Of a DNA stretch of 40,105 nt, positions 23,697-31,055 are shown in pieces (positions within the stretch are counted from its first letter, which is position 1; every line of letters begins with the position of its first letter). The translations under genes and the position numbers were made by a program. This stretch comes from a virus, in IMG/VR virus record IMGVR_UViG_3300028844_000953, positions 1 through 40,105 of that record, one strand, 5' to 3'. The notes below the pieces were generated by a model that was not told the origin of the DNA, ran no database searches, and saw only the letters and a program-made list of their open reading frames with translations.

Positions 23697-23852
23697 ATGA
23701 CTAAGAAGTCAAAGACCAAGAAAGATAACAAAGGTCGTGAGGAAACTTGGGAGTGGGAAGAAACTTCTGAAGTAAAGGAAGCAATCGCTAAACTCCACAA
23801 GACGATCTACGAATTGGAACTAAACGCACCTGATTATGGAGTTGGCAAATGA
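23697..23852 (+). CDS. Small highly charged protein before the DNA polymerase
   Basis: A 51-codon gene starts at 23697 with a very good ribosome binding site (AGGAGG, 23686-23691, five bases before the ATG) and a host-type promoter just upstream. The product starts with a Lys-rich stretch (MTKKSKTKKDNKGREE), continues with TWEWEETSEVKEAIAKLHK, and ends in YELELNAPDYGVGK; it is probably helical. The stop overlaps the following start (ATGA). No known family is recognised. Promoter, ribosome binding site and coupling make it a convincing gene despite its size. Confidence 0.75.
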   Translation: MTKKSKTKKDNKGREETWEWEETSEVKEAIAKLHKTIYELELNAPDYGVGK

Positions 23853-24112
23853 ATGAAGACGCAAACTGTAAGATTCTATACATGTCTAGTGGTCTGATTC
23901 TGATCAGTCAAATTGATGAAGTGACCTCTGAATTGGGATCACCTGACTGTAAACTGACAGAACCATTCGTCATCAATGAGGATGGAACTCTATCTCCATG
24001 GTTGGTTGACCTGACTAATCAGAATACATTTATGATTCATTCGGATAAGGTCTTGACTATCGCTGAACCAACTGGTAAACTCAAAGATAAGTACGAAGGA
24101 TTGCTGAAGTGA
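23849..24112 (+). CDS. Sm-like small protein, paralogue 3
   Basis: This 87-residue protein is the third and most divergent copy of the family seen at 10061 and 20834. It keeps CKILYMSSGLILISQID, the Pro39 region (TEPFVINEDGTL), the Pro50-Trp51 pair (SPWLVDLTN), and TFMIHSDKVLTIAEP followed by a short C-terminal helix. The Sm-like barrel is an inference. It is coupled to the preceding gene by ATGA and to gp43 by a GTGA overlap, so it is translated with the polymerase. Confidence 0.6.
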   Translation: MNEDANCKILYMSSGLILISQIDEVTSELGSPDCKLTEPFVINEDGTLSPWLVDLTNQNTFMIHSDKVLTIAEPTGKLKDKYEGLLK

Positions 24113-26604
24113 GGTTTTACACCAACGTCCAGATGATTGGCAACAATTTTCTGTTTCGTGGATATGAGAATGGAAGAAAGGTATCATATAAGGAAGAGTT
24201 TCAACCCACACTTTATGTAAAATCAAAGAAAGATAGTAAGTGGAAAACACTTGAAGGAGATCATGTAGAACCGATTCAACCTGGGTCGGTTCGTGATTGT
24301 CGTGAATTCTATCGTAAGTATGATGACATTGACGGATTTAAAATCTACGGTCAAGACAGATTCCTTTATCAATACATCTCGGATAAGTATCCAGAGGATG
24401 AGATTAAGTTTGATATCTCAAATATTAATCTTGTAACTATTGATATTGAGGTTCAGGCAGAGCACGGATTTCCAGATCCAGAATCTTGTTCTGAAGAGAT
24501 GTTGACTATCTCTATTCAAGATTATAATACTAAAAAGATTACAACCTGGGGTCGTCATCAGTATGTTCCTACACAGGCAAATGTAACCTATCATCACTTC
24601 TCGGAAGAAGTTGCGATGCTAGAAGCATTCCTCTATTGGTGGCAACAGAATACACCTGATGTGGTGACTGGTTGGAACTGTCGTCTGTATGATATCCCTT
24701 ATATGTGTGGGCGCATCACCCGTATTATGGGCGAGAAGAAGATGAAGCAACTTTCCCCATGGGGATTGGTTACTCACGAAGAGATTCAAATCTCTGGTCG
24801 TCAGTTTAATATCTTTGACCTTCAAGGTGTCGCCACCCTTGACTACCTGGAACTTTATAAGAAGTTTACTTATAAGGCACAGGAATCCTATCGTTTGGAT
24901 TATATTGCCGAGGTAGAACTGGGTCAGAAGAAACTGGATCATAGTGAGTTTGATACCTTTCGTGACTTCTATCGTGGTAACTGGAAGAAGTTTGTAGATT
25001 ACAACATCGTTGACGTGGAACTTGTTGACCGAATGGAAGACAAGATGAAATTGATTGAGTTGGCACTCACGATGGCATATACTGCCAAGGTGAACTACAA
25101 TGATGTAATGTTCCAGGTTCGTATGTGGGACACCATCATCTACAACTATCTGAAGAAGAGGAACATTGTTATTCCTCCTAGAGATAGGTCTGATAAGAGT
25201 GAAAAGTATGCTGGAGCATATGTAAAAGAACCTAAACCAGGTAAGTATGATTGGGTCGTGTCTTTTGACCTTAACTCTCTGTATCCTCACTTGATGATGC
25301 AGTATAATATTTCACCTGAAACTTTGATTGAGGAGAAGCATCCATCAGTTACTGTTGATAAAATTCTCAATAAAGAACTTACCTTTGAGATGTATAAGGA
25401 CTATTCTGTATGTGCCAATGGTGCCATGTACAGAAAAGACATTAAGGGTTTCCTACCTGAATTGATGGAGAAGATGTATGCTGAACGAGTCATCTTTAAG
25501 AAACGAATGCTTACTGCCAAGCAGCAGTACGAGAAGACGCCTACTGTGGCACTTGAAAAGGAAATCGCTAGATGTAACAACATTCAAATGGCGAAGAAGA
25601 TTGCTCTTAATAGTGCTTATGGCGCTATCGGTAATCAATATTTCAGGTACTTTAAGTTAGCAAACGCTGAAGCAATTACGCTTTCCGGGCAAACTTCTAT
25701 CCGTTGGATTGAGAACCGTGTGAATGAGTATATAAATAACTTGCTCAAAACAAATAGTATCGATTATGTTATCGCATCCGATACTGACTCAATCTATATT
25801 AATTTCGGACCTCTTGTTGATAAATTTTATAGTAGTCGTATTAGCGAAACGACTAAACTTGTGGAAATCATTAACACGATCTGTGAAGAGAAGTTGGAAC
25901 CGTTCATCGAATCCTCTTATCAAGACCTTGCGACGTATGTGAATGCTTACGAGCAGAAGATGCAGATGAAGCGGGAGAACATCGCTGAACGTGGTATTTG
26001 GACTGCTAAGAAGAGATATATCCTCAATGTTTGGGACAGTGAGGGTGTGCGGTATGAAGAACCTAAATTGAAAATGATGGGCATTGAGGCGGTTAAGTCG
26101 TCTACTCCTGCTCCCTGTAGGAAGATGATTAAAGATGCCTTACATCTAATGATGAGTGGCACAGAAGATGAAGTGATTGACTTTATTGATGATGCTAGGG
26201 TGAAGTTTAGGAAGATGTCCCCAGAAGAGATTGCTTTCCCAAGGTCAATCTCTGATGTGAATAAACATAAGAACCATGCTACAATCTATGGAAAAGGTTG
26301 TCCCATGCATGTTCGTGGTGCTTTACTCTATAATTACTATATAAAGGAGAAGGGATTGACAAACAAGTATTCTCTTATCAATAATGGTGAGAAGATTAAG
26401 TTTGTCGCATTGAAAAAGGCAAATCCAATCAGAGAGAATGTAATATCTTTCATCTCGGATTTCCCTCATGAGTTGGGTCTTGACAAGTATATCGATTATG
26501 ATTTACAATTCAACAAGGCATTTTTAGAACCTGTAAAGGTCATACTTGACGCCATTGGATGGAACGTTGAGAAAGTTGTAAACCTAGAACTATTTTTTGG
26601 ATAA
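24109..26604 (+). CDS. gp43: DNA polymerase gp43 (family B)
   Basis: This 831-residue replicative polymerase (T4: 898) has both exonuclease and polymerase domains. Exo I is Asp112-Ile-Glu114 (TIDIEVQAEHGF), the same positions as in T4. Motif A is DLNSLYPHLM (Asp387), motif B is KKIALNSAYGAIGNQYFR near residue 495, and motif C is SDTDSIY with Asp558 and Asp560. The C-terminus NLELFFG resembles the clamp-binding peptide. The start is a GTG (24109) that overlaps the preceding stop; the conserved N-terminus MRFYTNVQMIGNNFLFRGY supports it. It ends one base into the uvsX start. Confidence 0.97.
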   Translation: MRFYTNVQMIGNNFLFRGYENGRKVSYKEEFQPTLYVKSKKDSKWKTLEGDHVEPIQPGSVRDCREFYRKYDDIDGFKIYGQDRFLYQYISDKYPEDEIKFDISNINLVTIDIEVQAEHGFPDPESCSEEMLTISIQDYNTKKITTWGRHQYVPTQANVTYHHFSEEVAMLEAFLYWWQQNTPDVVTGWNCRLYDIPYMCGRITRIMGEKKMKQLSPWGLVTHEEIQISGRQFNIFDLQGVATLDYLELYKKFTYKAQESYRLDYIAEVELGQKKLDHSEFDTFRDFYRGNWKKFVDYNIVDVELVDRMEDKMKLIELALTMAYTAKVNYNDVMFQVRMWDTIIYNYLKKRNIVIPPRDRSDKSEKYAGAYVKEPKPGKYDWVVSFDLNSLYPHLMMQYNISPETLIEEKHPSVTVDKILNKELTFEMYKDYSVCANGAMYRKDIKGFLPELMEKMYAERVIFKKRMLTAKQQYEKTPTVALEKEIARCNNIQMAKKIALNSAYGAIGNQYFRYFKLANAEAITLSGQTSIRWIENRVNEYINNLLKTNSIDYVIASDTDSIYINFGPLVDKFYSSRISETTKLVEIINTICEEKLEPFIESSYQDLATYVNAYEQKMQMKRENIAERGIWTAKKRYILNVWDSEGVRYEEPKLKMMGIEAVKSSTPAPCRKMIKDALHLMMSGTEDEVIDFIDDARVKFRKMSPEEIAFPRSISDVNKHKNHATIYGKGCPMHVRGALLYNYYIKEKGLTNKYSLINNGEKIKFVALKKANPIRENVISFISDFPHELGLDKYIDYDLQFNKAFLEPVKVILDAIGWNVEKVVNLELFFG

Positions 26605-27608
26605 TGGATTTCCTCAAAGATATTGTAAAAGAGATTGGAGATGACTACACAAAACTCGCAGCAGACATCGATGATACCGAAACGTTTGTGGACACGGGTT
26701 CTTACATTTTTAATTCACTGGTCTCAGGTAGCGTATTTGGTGGTGTTTCTGGGAATAAGATTACTGCCATTGCTGGGGAGTCTTCTACTGGCAAAACTTT
26801 CTTCTCTCTCGCCGTTGTCAAAAATTTCCTTGATTCTAACCCTGACGGGTATTGTTTATATTTTGACACTGAAGCCGCTGTTAATAAAAATCTTATCGCA
26901 AGTCGGGGTATTGACCTCCAACGGTTTGTCGTTGTCAATGTTGTAACCATTGAAGAGTTCCGCACCAAGGCACTCAAAGCGGTAGACATTTATCTTAAAA
27001 CCCCGATAGAGGATCGCAAACCATGTATGTTTGTGCTAGACTCATTGGGGATGCTTTCCACGGAGAAAGAAATTAGAGATGCTCTTGACGACAAACAGGT
27101 TCGCGACATGACCAAATCGCAACTTGTCAAGGGTGCTTTCAGGATGCTTACCTTGAAACTTGGTCAAGCAAATATTCCACTCTTAGTAACAAACCACACC
27201 TACGATGTCATCGGAACTTATGTCCCTACTAAGGAAATGGGAGGCGGCAGTGGCCTCAAGTATGCCGCGTCTACGATCATTTATCTCAGCAAGAAAAAAG
27301 AAAAGGATGGAACGGAAATTGTCGGAAATCTTATCAAGGCTAAGACGCACAAGTCGCGTTTAAGTAAGGAGAACAAGGATGTTACTATACGTCTTTATTA
27401 CGATGAGCGTGGTCTTGATCGATATTATGGTCTTCTTGAACTCGGTGAGATTGGCGGACTTTGGAAAAATGTAGCAGGTCGTTATGAGATTGATGGTAAG
27501 AAAGTGTATGCCAAAGCGATTCTGAAAGATCCTGAAACATACTTTACTGAGGAGGTTATGGAAAAGTTGGATGCTATTGCTAGGGAGGAGTTTTCTTACG
27601 GTTCATGA
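26604..27608 (+). CDS. uvsX: UvsX recombinase (RecA-like)
   Basis: This 334-residue protein is the RecA/Rad51-like strand exchange protein of T4-like phages (T4: 391), working with UvsY, gp32 and gp46/47. Walker A is GESSTGKT at residues 58-65, YCLYFDTEAAV provides the segment with the catalytic Glu, and PCMFVLDSLGML is Walker B. A conserved VTNHTYDVIGTYVP with GGGSGLKYAASTI forms the DNA-binding loop region. The ATG overlaps the gp43 stop. Its C-terminus overlaps the next gene. Confidence 0.95.
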   Translation: MDFLKDIVKEIGDDYTKLAADIDDTETFVDTGSYIFNSLVSGSVFGGVSGNKITAIAGESSTGKTFFSLAVVKNFLDSNPDGYCLYFDTEAAVNKNLIASRGIDLQRFVVVNVVTIEEFRTKALKAVDIYLKTPIEDRKPCMFVLDSLGMLSTEKEIRDALDDKQVRDMTKSQLVKGAFRMLTLKLGQANIPLLVTNHTYDVIGTYVPTKEMGGGSGLKYAASTIIYLSKKKEKDGTEIVGNLIKAKTHKSRLSKENKDVTIRLYYDERGLDRYYGLLELGEIGGLWKNVAGRYEIDGKKVYAKAILKDPETYFTEEVMEKLDAIAREEFSYGS

Positions 27609-28162
27609 ATGTACTTGACTTTGTTCTAAAAATTGATAATGTACTACCTGATAATATATGTGATGAACTAATTAAACTCTTTGAAGAAAGTGAACATAAA
27701 GATAGATTAGAAAGGGAAGGATATCCAAACTGGACTAATCTTTTTATTTGTAATCACCATCCTAAAGCAGAAGAAAAACTCAACAACGTATACTTAGCAG
27801 TTGCTCGTAAGTATCAGGAATGGTTAGGCGAGTATGGACTTTACTTCAATACAAGAGACTTTGACTTTGAAGGTTCTAATATAAAAAAGTATGTTGGTGG
27901 AACCGATGATGTATACAAGAGACATGCTGATGTAGGATGTGTTGGTACAAGTCGGAGATTTGTTGCAATGTTATTCTATCTCAATGACGATTTTGAAGGT
28001 GGAGAGACTATCTTTTATCCTGAAATGTCAATTAGACCCAAGAAAGGATCTGTGATAGTATTTCCTCCGTACTGGATGTTTCCTCATGAAGGCACCCCTG
28101 TAATCAAGGGTGAGAAATACATCATGTCAACATATTGTCTTTGGAATCATAAAGGAATTTAG
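27605..28162 (+). CDS. 2OG-Fe(II) oxygenase, prolyl-4-hydroxylase-like
   Basis: This 185-residue protein is a 2-oxoglutarate and iron dependent dioxygenase. The iron triad is complete: His107-x-Asp109 (RHADVG) and His161 (FPHEGTPV). Lys171 in GEKYIM occupies the place that binds 2-oxoglutarate in prolyl 4-hydroxylases, so it belongs to that subfamily. FYLNDDFEGGETIFYP and PKKGSVIVFPP are typical strands. The substrate is unknown; it might modify protein prolines or nucleic acid. It sits between uvsX and gp41, with a 4-base overlap on uvsX, and its AT-rich codon use looks different from gp43, so it may be a later insertion. Confidence 0.85.
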   Translation: MNVLDFVLKIDNVLPDNICDELIKLFEESEHKDRLEREGYPNWTNLFICNHHPKAEEKLNNVYLAVARKYQEWLGEYGLYFNTRDFDFEGSNIKKYVGGTDDVYKRHADVGCVGTSRRFVAMLFYLNDDFEGGETIFYPEMSIRPKKGSVIVFPPYWMFPHEGTPVIKGEKYIMSTYCLWNHKGI

Positions 28163-28163
28163 A

Positions 28164-29534
28164 ATGGACAAGATTGAGTTTTTAATTTTGAGAAACCTTC
28201 TTCACAATGAAGAGTTTTGGAGAAAGGTTATCCCTTTTGTGAAGTCTGAATATTTTGAAGATAGTAATCAAAAAATTGTATACGAGGAGATTCAGTCTTT
28301 TGTTACTCAATACAATGATATTCCTACCAAAGAGGTTTTGAACATTGAGGTTGAGAAACGCAATGATATCAATGAGCAGGTTTTTCAGCAGATTTCAAAA
28401 GTCATCAGTTGTCTTGATAGTGAACCTGTTGACCTAGAATGGTTGATGGATACCACTGAAAAATGGTGTCGTGATCGTGCTATATATCTGGCACTCCTTC
28501 AGTCAATTGGTATCGCTGATGGGAATGATGAGAAAAGAACAGCTGATGCTATTCCTTCAATTTTGTCGGAAGCTCTTGCTGTCTCTTTTGATAATCACAT
28601 TGGACATGATTACCTAGAAGATTACGAAGAGAGATATGATTCCTACAACAGGAAAGAATCCAGGATTCCGTTTGACCTTGAATTCTTTAACAGGATTACC
28701 AAAGGTGGTCTTCCTAATAAAACACTCAATATTGCTCTTGCTGGCACTGGTGTTGGCAAGTCTTTGTTTATGTGTCATATGGCTTCTGCTGTTCTACTTC
28801 AGAATAAAAACGTATTGTATATTACTGCTGAGATGGCTGAGGAGAAGATTGCGGAACGTATTGACGCAAATCTTTTGAATGTAAATATTCAAGATCTTGC
28901 TGATCTTCCCAAACAAATGTTTGAGAGTAAAGTTAATAACGTTGCTCAAAAGACACAGGGAACTCTTATAATTAAAGAATACGCAACGGCATCAGCACAT
29001 GCTGGACACTTTAGGTCACTTCTTAATGAACTTGCACTTAAGAAGTCATTTAGACCTGATATTATTTTTATTGATTACCTTAATATATGTGCTTCCGAAA
29101 GATATCGCGCTGGTAGCAATGTCAATTCATATACAGTTGTCAAAGCAATTGCTGAAGAGCTTCGAGGGTTGGCTGTCGAAGCAAACGTCCCTATCGTTTC
29201 TGCCACGCAGACCACTCGCTCTGGTTATGGCAGCAGTGATATTGAACTCACTGATACTAGTGAGTCCTTTGGTTTGCCTGCTACTGCTGATCTTATGTTT
29301 GCCCTTATTAAAACTGACGAGCTTGAAGAGTTGGGACAGATACTAGTCAAACAACTCAAGAACAGGTATAATGATATTACCTTGTATAAGAGATTTGTCG
29401 TGGGTATTGACAGAGCAAAGATGAGGTTGTATGATTGTGAACAATCGGCACAAGAAGACTTGCTTGAAAGTAAACAAGAGGAGTATGAGTACGAAGACAA
29501 ACCAAAAAAGTCCTTTGAGGGATTTAAATTCTGA
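28164..29534 (+). CDS. gp41: Replicative helicase gp41 (DnaB-like)
   Basis: This 456-residue protein is the hexameric 5'-3' replicative helicase that travels with primase gp61; T4 gp41 is 475. A helical N-terminal domain precedes the RecA-like core. Walker A is GTGVGKS (residues 194-200), ITAEMAEEKIAERIDANLL is the H1a region, DIIFIDYLNI is Walker B, and VPIVSATQTTRSGY contains the H3 Gln. The ATG at 28164 is preferred because the protein then starts MDKIEFLILRNLL, as expected; an earlier in-frame start would lie inside the oxygenase gene. gp61 is encoded 9.5 kb downstream rather than adjacent. Confidence 0.95.
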   Translation: MDKIEFLILRNLLHNEEFWRKVIPFVKSEYFEDSNQKIVYEEIQSFVTQYNDIPTKEVLNIEVEKRNDINEQVFQQISKVISCLDSEPVDLEWLMDTTEKWCRDRAIYLALLQSIGIADGNDEKRTADAIPSILSEALAVSFDNHIGHDYLEDYEERYDSYNRKESRIPFDLEFFNRITKGGLPNKTLNIALAGTGVGKSLFMCHMASAVLLQNKNVLYITAEMAEEKIAERIDANLLNVNIQDLADLPKQMFESKVNNVAQKTQGTLIIKEYATASAHAGHFRSLLNELALKKSFRPDIIFIDYLNICASERYRAGSNVNSYTVVKAIAEELRGLAVEANVPIVSATQTTRSGYGSSDIELTDTSESFGLPATADLMFALIKTDELEELGQILVKQLKNRYNDITLYKRFVVGIDRAKMRLYDCEQSAQEDLLESKQEEYEYEDKPKKSFEGFKF

Positions 29535-29535
29535 T

Positions 29536-29790
29536 ATGGGACTTACTAATAGAACACTACAATCGCAACTTGTAGTACCTAACGCCTCTTACATCTATGA
29601 GGTTAGAGATGAGGATGGTAATAGGTTTCGCCACAGTTCTTATCCAAACTATTCATTTCAAAGAGTATACCTTCCAGAACCTCCTAAGACTGTGGATGTT
29701 CCGTATATTAGGGTAGCACCTGATTTGGAACTACCGATGCAGCAAATTCTACCTGAAAGTCAACAAGAACCACTTAATTTAGAACTATGA
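29536..29790 (+). CDS. Small conserved protein after gp41
   Basis: The 84-residue product has no family I can name. It starts at ATG 29536, one base after the gp41 stop, with MGLTNRTLQSQLVV, then NASYIYEVRDEDGNRFRHS and a Pro-rich C-terminus (VYLPEPPKTVDVPYIR). There is no membrane segment. It overlaps mazG by ATGA. The coupling to gp41 and mazG suggests early or middle expression. Function unknown. Confidence 0.65.
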   Translation: MGLTNRTLQSQLVVPNASYIYEVRDEDGNRFRHSSYPNYSFQRVYLPEPPKTVDVPYIRVAPDLELPMQQILPESQQEPLNLEL

Positions 29791-30191
29791 CTATTGACCC
29801 CGCAAAATATATTGACTTCGTTTCTCAAACGACCAGTCGTCCCAGCACATACTTTCAGGATCTAGCAACAAGACTTGCTGAACTCGAAGGACTGGGTGCC
29901 GATGTTCCCAAGTTGACCACTGCTGCTCTGGGTATCACTGCGGAAGCAGGTGAGTTTGCCGAGATTGTCAAGAAGATCTTTCTTCAAGGAAAACCCTATG
30001 AGGAAGCAAACATCATTCATATGAAAAAAGAACTTGGTGATATCATGTGGTATATGGCGCAAGCATGTATGGCACTTGATACTGACTTCGACGAACTCAT
30101 GCAGATGAACGTTGATAAGTTGAGTGCTCGTTACCCATCGGGCACATTTGATGTCCATTATTCTGAAAACCGTAAGGAGGGAGACCTTTGA
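29787..30191 (+). CDS. mazG: MazG-like nucleotide pyrophosphohydrolase
   Basis: This 134-residue protein is a MazG-type all-alpha NTP pyrophosphohydrolase. The metal-binding Glu cluster is visible as ITAEAGEFAEIVKKI (Glu53, Glu56, Glu59) and KKELGDIMWYMAQ (Glu82, Asp85). MazG is a common cyanophage accessory gene and has been suggested to act on ppGpp or on dNTPs; family knowledge does not fix the substrate here. It is coupled by ATGA to the preceding gene and followed by a TTG-initiated gene. Confidence 0.9.
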   Translation: MTIDPAKYIDFVSQTTSRPSTYFQDLATRLAELEGLGADVPKLTTAALGITAEAGEFAEIVKKIFLQGKPYEEANIIHMKKELGDIMWYMAQACMALDTDFDELMQMNVDKLSARYPSGTFDVHYSENRKEGDL

Positions 30192-30400
30192 TTAATATTG
30201 AATTGGACGTAAGAACTGCCGCAGCAGTTCGTGAATCATTATTCCGAGACACAAAAGATTACACCTATGACCCAACTTGTTGTCCACAACGAGTTGTTGA
30301 TATTCGTAATGTGATTGTGAACCTAGATACACAGATTGAAGAAGAATTACAAAAAGCAGTAACAGCAATTAAGGAGAGCGATGAAACTTCTAACACTTGA
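30188..30400 (+). CDS. Small protein with TTG start after mazG
   Basis: This 70-residue protein begins at a TTG (30188) that overlaps the mazG stop (TTGA); AAGGAGGGA at 30174-30182 is an exceptionally good ribosome binding site at the right distance, which decides the start. The product has INIELDVRTAAAVRESLF, an acidic stretch, then CCPQRVVDIRNVIVNLDTQI and a helical C-terminus. Two adjacent Cys residues are present. The family is not known to me. It overlaps the next gene by 20 bases. Confidence 0.65.
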   Translation: MINIELDVRTAAAVRESLFRDTKDYTYDPTCCPQRVVDIRNVIVNLDTQIEEELQKAVTAIKESDETSNT

Positions 30401-30605
30401 TGATTATGAAAAGGCAGGCGTAGAGTTCTGGCCTAAGTATTGGTATATTGCTAACCAACTGGGAGAAAATGCCAAGACAGAAGACATTTTAAAAGTCATG
30501 GAAACAATCGGTGCTGTCGCGCTGAAGATTAAACTTGAAGATAAACTGTCTGGACCTTTTGGATTCAATAAGAAGAAAGAGGAAGATGATTCAGACATCG
30601 ACTAA
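30381..30605 (+). CDS. Small conserved protein, unknown
   Basis: The 74-residue product starts at ATG 30381, preceded by AAGGAGAG, inside the end of the previous gene. It has MKLLTLDDYEKAGVEFWPKY with several aromatic residues, then a helix (TEDILKVMETIGAVALKIKL) and a Lys/Glu/Asp-rich C-terminal tail. No enzyme motif or membrane helix is seen. It overlaps the next gene by 20 bases. No function is proposed. Confidence 0.65.
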   Translation: MKLLTLDDYEKAGVEFWPKYWYIANQLGENAKTEDILKVMETIGAVALKIKLEDKLSGPFGFNKKKEEDDSDID

Positions 30606-30837
30606 TACAGTAGTAGTGCCAGAGGGTGCGGAACTTATTGACGAATGCTTCTATGTCTGGGAAACTAGGTATGGATTGTATTCTACGATGACAAAACAAG
30701 GTCGTCAGATGATGACTGGCGCTACTAAAGATGGTGTCACTCTTATGACACGTTGGCATCTTAAATGTGAGCAAGAGGGTACACTTGAGAAATATACCAG
30801 AGTTGTTGGTAGTGCTACTGTAGACGGTAAGTTGTGA
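30586..30837 (+). CDS. Small conserved protein, unknown
   Basis: This 83-residue protein starts at ATG 30586, with AAAGAGGA just before it; the upstream in-frame ATG at 30535 would make a larger overlap. It contains TVVVPEGAELIDECFYVWET, RYGLYSTMTKQGRQMMTGA and TLMTRWHLKCEQEGTLEK, suggesting a small mixed alpha/beta protein, with two Cys. I do not recognise the family. It overlaps the following GTG start by 4 bases (GTGA). Confidence 0.6.
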   Translation: MIQTSTNTVVVPEGAELIDECFYVWETRYGLYSTMTKQGRQMMTGATKDGVTLMTRWHLKCEQEGTLEKYTRVVGSATVDGKL

Positions 30838-31043
30838 ATACAATTATCAGTTATGGATTAGCACTATGGACTACATTGATAGTTCCTTGTGTAACTCACC
30901 CTCCTAACTGGAAGTATTGTTTTAATGACTGGGATGTTTGGTTATATCCTGAGATACAAAAGGGGGTTGAGATCTATCTTAATCCTTCTTCTTTGTATTC
31001 TGAGGAACGAAAGCATCTAAACGGTATAAATATAAAAAAGTAA
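30834..31043 (+). CDS. Small protein with N-terminal hydrophobic segment, GTG start
   Basis: The 69-residue product begins at GTG (30834), overlapping the previous stop. Its N-terminus (IISYGLALWTTLIVPCV) is a hydrophobic helix that could be a membrane anchor or uncleaved signal, followed by a Trp/Tyr-rich region (PNWKYCFNDWDVWLYPE). Two Cys residues may be periplasmic. The end of the gene contains the TATAAATA late promoter of the next unit. Function unknown. Confidence 0.6.
   Translation: MNTIISYGLALWTTLIVPCVTHPPNWKYCFNDWDVWLYPEIQKGVEIYLNPSSLYSEERKHLNGINIKK
31025..31032 (+). promoter_or_regulatory. Late promoter box upstream of the 31-38 kb block
   Basis: TATAAATA, a perfect late consensus, lies inside the last codons of the previous gene and 24 bases before the start at 31056. 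It marks the change from replication genes to late genes. Confidence 0.65.
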
Positions 31044-31055
31044 TGTGTAAAGAAG

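Noticed and set aside
24619-25290. Long minus-strand open frame of 223 codons opposite gp43
   Set aside because: It lies entirely antisense to the polymerase coding region, has no protein-family features, and reflects codon bias of gp43.
25731-25738. Perfect TATAAATA inside gp43
   Set aside because: It lies in the middle of a coding region (codons for Tyr-Ile-Asn-Asn) with no start codon of another gene downstream at suitable distance, so it is probably chance.
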